NCBI GenBank assembly: GCA_036897625.1
Contig: JAYMTA010001399.1
Coordinates: 1 to 20,161 of the forward strand
Reading direction: 5' to 3'
Length of the DNA stretch: 20,161 nt
From: Pelargonium cotyledonis
Lineage: Eukaryota > Streptophyta > Magnoliopsida > Geraniales > Geraniaceae
Each line of letters starts with the position of its first letter. The stretch's first letter is position 1. The translations under genes and the position numbers were made by a program. The notes below the pieces were generated by a model. That model had not been told where the DNA came from. It searched no databases and worked only from the letters and a program-made list of their open reading frames with translations. Of the stretch, positions 16,371 through 20,161 are shown in pieces.

Positions 16371-19300
16371 ATGAGGATCAACGTCAACTCCATGGCTCGT
16401 AAAGTCGACGTCGACAGTCGGATTCCTCTCCGCCATTACTATCGAATCGCCGATAATCTCCTCAAACAGGTGCGCTCCATTCCATCTCTCCCTCCATCCT
16501 CCCTTTCTACTCCCTCCAACTCTCCTGTTGCCGCCGTCGAATTTTCGATCCAATCACTACGTTTTTATTGATTTTTGCGTGATCCTGCAGTTTTAATTAT
16601 GATTTGGGCAGTAAATTAGGGTTTTTCGGATTTTGCATTGATAATTGATTTCTTTTTGTAAGTCAATTTTCTCCACTGAAGCTGCTGTTTGAGAAAATTG
16701 AAACCATAAAGGAGCTCAACTACCTGAGCTAACTGTTGAACCCTCAATTAGGAACTAGCACGCATTTAACAGGATCTTTACCCTTTTTGCTATATGAAAT
16801 TGAGGAATAGCTGAGAGCTGCTAAAACCAGCCCAGACAATGCTGGGGGCTAGATGGAGTAAGATCCCTCCATGGATCATCACTAACAAAAAGTGGGAGCT
16901 GCATTTAGGTGGTAAACGCAGCATTATCTGGTTGATTGTAGTTTAAGACTTGAGCTTTAGTGTTGTAGATGAATGGTTAAGTGGACAGTGTGAAACAGTC
17001 TTGAAAAGACTATATGACATACGTGAGGGTGAGGTGCTATATAACACAATTAAGCTGAAAAAGGGGTGTGCTTTGATAGATCACTTCAAAATAATCAAGG
17101 GCCATGTATTGTGGATACTACATCATGTACTAAGTCTGTAGTTGTCATGCTTACCCTATTTATATGTTTATACTATTCGACCACTGAATTTGATGCCTCT
17201 ACTTCTAAATTAAAGAAGCAAACTTGAAATTCTACTTTGTTGGATGAATCAGCTATGGTGTAACTTAAGGTTAATACCAGTACTGCATGTTTTGTGTGTA
17301 GGAGGGGCTCTGCCTCTTTTCTAATGGTATGGTTTACATTGAATAGATAAAAAAAAATTAGGATTTCAATTATTTTCTTTGTAGAATTTCAACCTTTAGT
17401 CATCTGATACGAGATTGAAAGCTGACAGATTTCTAATTCATAGTGGTAGATTACTATGTAATATGGTTGTTTTTGTTTCATTAAAATTATCTATTTTGGT
17501 TGAATAACTGATTATATTAGTGATTCATAGTATTATTTAGTTAATTAATTGTGTTAAGATTCAGAATTGGTTTGATTAATTAGTTAATTAATTGTATTAG
17601 TGATTTATAGTTTTAATTAGTTAATTGTAAAAATAAGGTATGTCATATCCGTGTCGTACCGTACCATGTATTTCATTTTTGTACTGGTGCAACATAGTTT
17701 AGCAGGGATTTAGTAGCTATTCTGATGTACTTTTTCTTTGCGTACCTCCTAATTTTCAGTACTTATGTTCTGTCATATTAATATGCTTTCTTTTTAAATC
17801 TGAAAGCATTTCTAAAAGTTTGCCTGTACACATTTTATTTCTACATAATACTAATTTAGTTGCCTATATACTTTATTGAAATAGAAATAAATGGTATTGA
17901 GATGAAATTCAGATCATTTATTAATTTCTGACATTATGGTCTTAGACAGCTAGAAATTACTCATTGGGCCTATGAGTAACCAAATTGAATGAACTTAGCT
18001 CAATGACAGGGTCTGTTTGACTATTCTTCCATGTTAACACTGTATGCTGTAGTCTGCTACGTTTCTCAAGTCAGTTATGGTTTAGCGTCTGATCTTTGTA
18101 GAGGACATTTACTTACTTCATGATAAATATTATTACATTATAGTAAATCTTATGCTCATACAAATATCTGATTTCCTTTTTATCTTTTCTTTTTAAATTT
18201 TTAGGCAAGTATCTATCGGGACGAGAAGAATATTGTAGATTTGTATATCATACTTCTTAGATTTTCAAGGTAAGCTACATATTATGCGCACAATCCATTT
18301 CCATGTTGCTGAACTGAAACACTTTGTTTCAAATTTTCAATGCATTACTTTTCTCTTGATTTATTTATTGATCCACTTTTTCTTTCAGTTTGGTGTCTGA
18401 AACAATACCGTTTCATCGAGAGTACCCAGTTTCGATCTCAAAAGAAAGAACAATTTACAAGAAGGTAAAATATAGTACTTCTTGTGGTGTTTTATGTGAT
18501 TGATATGTGGTAATATGCTGACTTTTGCTGTTATTCTGTCATCCAGAAACTGTTGGCTGTACTAGATGAGCTTGAATCTCTTAAGCCAGAATTTCAACGT
18601 CGAGTGGAGGAACTTAATAAAGTTGATACCGGAGCTCAATTGATTCCATTGGACGGGCCAGAGAGGACTTCATATGGGTCGGGGACTTCTTATTTTGATG
18701 GGCCATCTGTCAATAAAAAGTCTAACTCTAGCATGGATATTCAACGGGTATGAACACAATAGTTGCTCTTGTTAAGTGGTTATACATGACTGATGTACGA
18801 TGTACAAATTTGTAAGTTAATGGGAGCATTACTTGTTATCCAGGCATTTGATTTTGTCCATTAACTACTTCTGAGGCCTTTTTTGAGTCCCAGTTCTATC
18901 CTTCATTTCATGTTGTCTCATAATTTGTTTTGGTCTCATGTACTTCTAGCTTTATGATCCCTTTGACTGATTTATTTATGTTTTATCATTTTACCATGTT
19001 TCTTACGTTTTCTTTCCATGCTTACATTGTCATTATTATGTTTCATGTTGCTGCAGCCTGGCAGCATGGCATCGCTGTCCTCATTGAAATATAATGATAA
19101 ACATTCTCAACATTTGTCACCAAGTTCTCTGCAAGTTGACAAGCCGTTCCAGAAGCTGTGAGTATACTCTTAATGCATTCGTCAAGAAGTATGGAAGCTT
19201 CTTACTGATCTTCAAGATCTTTTCAACTTGCCAATTCAGTTTCATAATGATTAAAGATTATGATCTTTGATTACATGGTTTTGTGGATATAGATTATTCT

Positions 19301-19956
19301 CTCATTTCTTTGATGTCTTTGTATAACTGTAAGGTGCTATTTTGTTTATACAATAATATATATGCTATTTCATGCTCTGTTTTAACGACTTATTTAAGAA
19401 AGATGAGAGCTTCTTACCGATCTTCATTTTCTTTTCAACTTGCTAATTCAGTTTCATAATGATAAAGGACTGAGATCTTTGATGTCTTGCTTCACTGGAT
19501 ATACATTATTCCCTCATTTCCTGGATGTCTTAGACTTAGTATATCTGTTTGGTGCTCTTTTTACTTAAACTATGGTATAAAAACCATTTTCATGCTTTAT
19601 GTTTTAAAAGACTTAGTTAGGTATTCCTGTCAGGTTTTTCATATTCTAGGAAAAATTGTTTTTAGTATGTTTGGGGTGATATAGATCTCAATCGTTTTGT
19701 TCAAAATATGCAGAACTCTTAGTATCCCCCCTCCAAAGGAAGAAACTTTGTCTAGGCACTCATTATTTGGGCCAAATGGTCTTAGGGGCCAGTGGCTGGG
19801 ACCTAGCACACAGATAAGGGTAAAAAAAAATTTGTTTACTGAATATTTATTTCCTTCTTATTTATAATGGTTATAATTTATGAATCAATCAGTTCTATTG
19901 GGCATACAGGTTCAGTACCCAAGCTATACCGATCTAACTCCTGCAGAGGATTCAGG
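16371..19956 (+). CDS. AMSH3: AMSH3-like ubiquitin thioesterase, N-terminal half (partial, 7 exons)
   Basis: AMSH proteins are zinc-dependent deubiquitinases that trim K63- and K48-linked chains from endosomal cargo and work with ESCRT-III in vacuolar sorting. Exons: 16371-16469, 18205-18269, 18389-18464, 18547-18747, 19057-19157, 19714-19819, 19910-19956. All introns are GT-AG and the frame stays open for 231 codons. Residues 16-33 read SRIPLRHYYRIADNLLKQ, and the exon 2-3 product has ASIYRDEKNIVDLYI and SETIPFHREY. Together they form the MIT-like N-terminal helices that bind ESCRT-III. Residues 81-110 continue with a helical LDELESLKPEFQRRVEELNK segment. A Ser-rich linker follows, then LSRHSLFGPNGLRGQW (193-208) and VQYPSYTD (217-224), which precede the JAMM domain. 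The start matches the AMSH3-type N-terminus better than the longer AMSH1 one. The catalytic JAMM metalloprotease domain lies past the window, so activity cannot be judged. Confidence 0.92.
16470..18204 (+). other. Intron 1 of the AMSH3-like gene
   Basis: This 1735-bp intron runs from GTGCGC to TTTTTAG. It is AT-rich and has no convincing gene. The + strand frame at 16950-17141 has no family motif and no supporting context. The - strand frame at 16356-16553 is the complement of exon 1. A small direct repeat lies at 17516-17628. Long first introns are common in plant genes and may hold enhancing elements, but none can be named here. Confidence 0.85.
17516..17628. repeat. Degenerate direct repeat in intron 1, period of about 80 bp
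   Basis: ATTAGTGATTCATAGTATTA then TTTAGTTAATTAATTGT (17516-17552) recurs as ATTAGTGATTTATAGTTTTA then ATTAGTTAATTGT (17596-17628). The low-complexity TTAATTAA-rich sequence between them is similar. Confidence 0.65.
18748..19056 (+). other. Intron 4 of the AMSH3-like gene
   Basis: The intron runs from GTATGA to a pyrimidine-rich tract and TGCTGCAG. It is T-rich, with no repeat, gene or RNA seen inside. Confidence 0.85.
19158..19713 (+). other. Intron 5 of the AMSH3-like gene
   Basis: The intron runs from GTGAGT to AATATGCAG. Most of it is a diverged tandem duplication (19184-19620). The open frame at 19487-19684 lies wholly in the intron and has no support as a gene. Confidence 0.85.
19184..19620. 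repeat. Diverged tandem duplication of about 212 bp in intron 5
   Basis: Copy one (19184-19395) and copy two (from 19396) share GAGCTTCTTACCGATCTTCA-like starts, then TTTTCAACTTG, AATTCAGTTTCATAATGA and ATCTTTGAT. They also share CTCATTTC.TNGATGTCTT, GGTGCT.TTTT and a TTTTAA.GACTTA end. Both copies are clearly older than the 52-bp repeat in the CACTA element, judging by the number of differences. Confidence 0.8.
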
Positions 19957-20100
19957 GTCAGTACTTGCAAACACATTAATTCTTTTGAAAACTTCATATT
20001 TGAACTTCTGTTGTGCCTATTCTTAAGGTGATGTTTTATGATAATCATCTGATGAATTGGAGTGATAATTCCCCCATAATATGTTTTGTTAAGTTACTAT

Positions 20101-20161
20101 TAAAAAAAAAAAAAAAAAAAAAAAACAAATTGGGCACATAAATAGGGGGGGCGCTCCCCCT
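20101..20161. repeat. Poly-A tract and GC-rich hairpin in intron 7
   Basis: A run of 24 A (20102-20125) is followed by CAAATTGGGCACATAAAT and then AGGGGGG..CCCCCT (20144-20161), whose arms can pair. The abrupt change from AT-rich intron to a G/C run suggests the edge of an inserted repeat, perhaps a SINE/LINE tail or a TIR element end. The window ends inside it. A homopolymer-related assembly artefact is also possible. Confidence 0.5.

Noticed and set aside
16950-17141. A 63-codon open frame in intron 1 of the AMSH3-like gene
   Set aside because: It lies wholly within a well-supported intron, has no conserved motif, and is of a length expected by chance.
1-20161. CRISPR arrays, bacterial operons, ribosome binding sites or rRNA genes
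   Set aside because: There are no short regularly spaced repeats with unique spacers, no dense same-strand open frames, and no rRNA-like segments. Spliced exons and plant transposons show this is plant nuclear DNA.

Overview
The window looks like nuclear DNA of a flowering plant, probably a eudicot. It is AT-rich, the only intact-looking gene is split by GT-AG introns, and the rest is a nest of plant transposable elements. The one host gene starts at 16371 on the + strand. Its seven visible exons encode the N-terminal half of an AMSH3-type deubiquitinase. The catalytic JAMM/MPN+ part lies beyond the right edge.

Layout. 1-160 is an unassigned repeat fragment. About 150-1077 is an inverted partial copy of the long LTR seen at 5117-6533, and it carries an internal 366-bp tandem duplication. 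A tRNA-derived SINE candidate follows at 1080-1235. 1236-3579 reads as badly decayed retroelement DNA on the - strand. 3576-5085 is an Athila-like Ty3/gypsy gag pseudogene on the + strand with a recognisable zinc knuckle. Its stops look mostly like C-to-T or G-to-A changes.

5117-6533 continuing at 11966 to about 12024 is one gypsy-type LTR on the + strand. It is split by a 5432-bp CACTA (En/Spm) transposon (6534-11965). The CACTA element has CACTA termini, a CCT target-site duplication, dense subterminal repeats, a four-and-a-half-unit tandem array with units of about 335 bp, and a broken Ptta/En-Spm-type gene. No TnpD-like transposase was seen, so it is probably non-autonomous. A decayed gag-like region (12282-13130) follows the LTR. 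It gives way to the 3' end of a Ty1-copia element: RT/RNase H remnant, polypurine tract and a 435-bp LTR at 14005-14439.

14651-15973 is a Mutator-like element with long imperfect terminal inverted repeats and gene-like internal sequence, and it sits about 400 bp upstream of the AMSH3 start codon. A 50-bp direct repeat flanks it at some distance on both sides.

No sequence here supports a new defence or biosynthetic system. The points of most interest are the nested-insertion history, the internal array of the CACTA element, the MULE with possible captured sequence next to the AMSH3 promoter, and the tandem duplication in AMSH3 intron 5. All family assignments were made by eye from motifs, without database searches.
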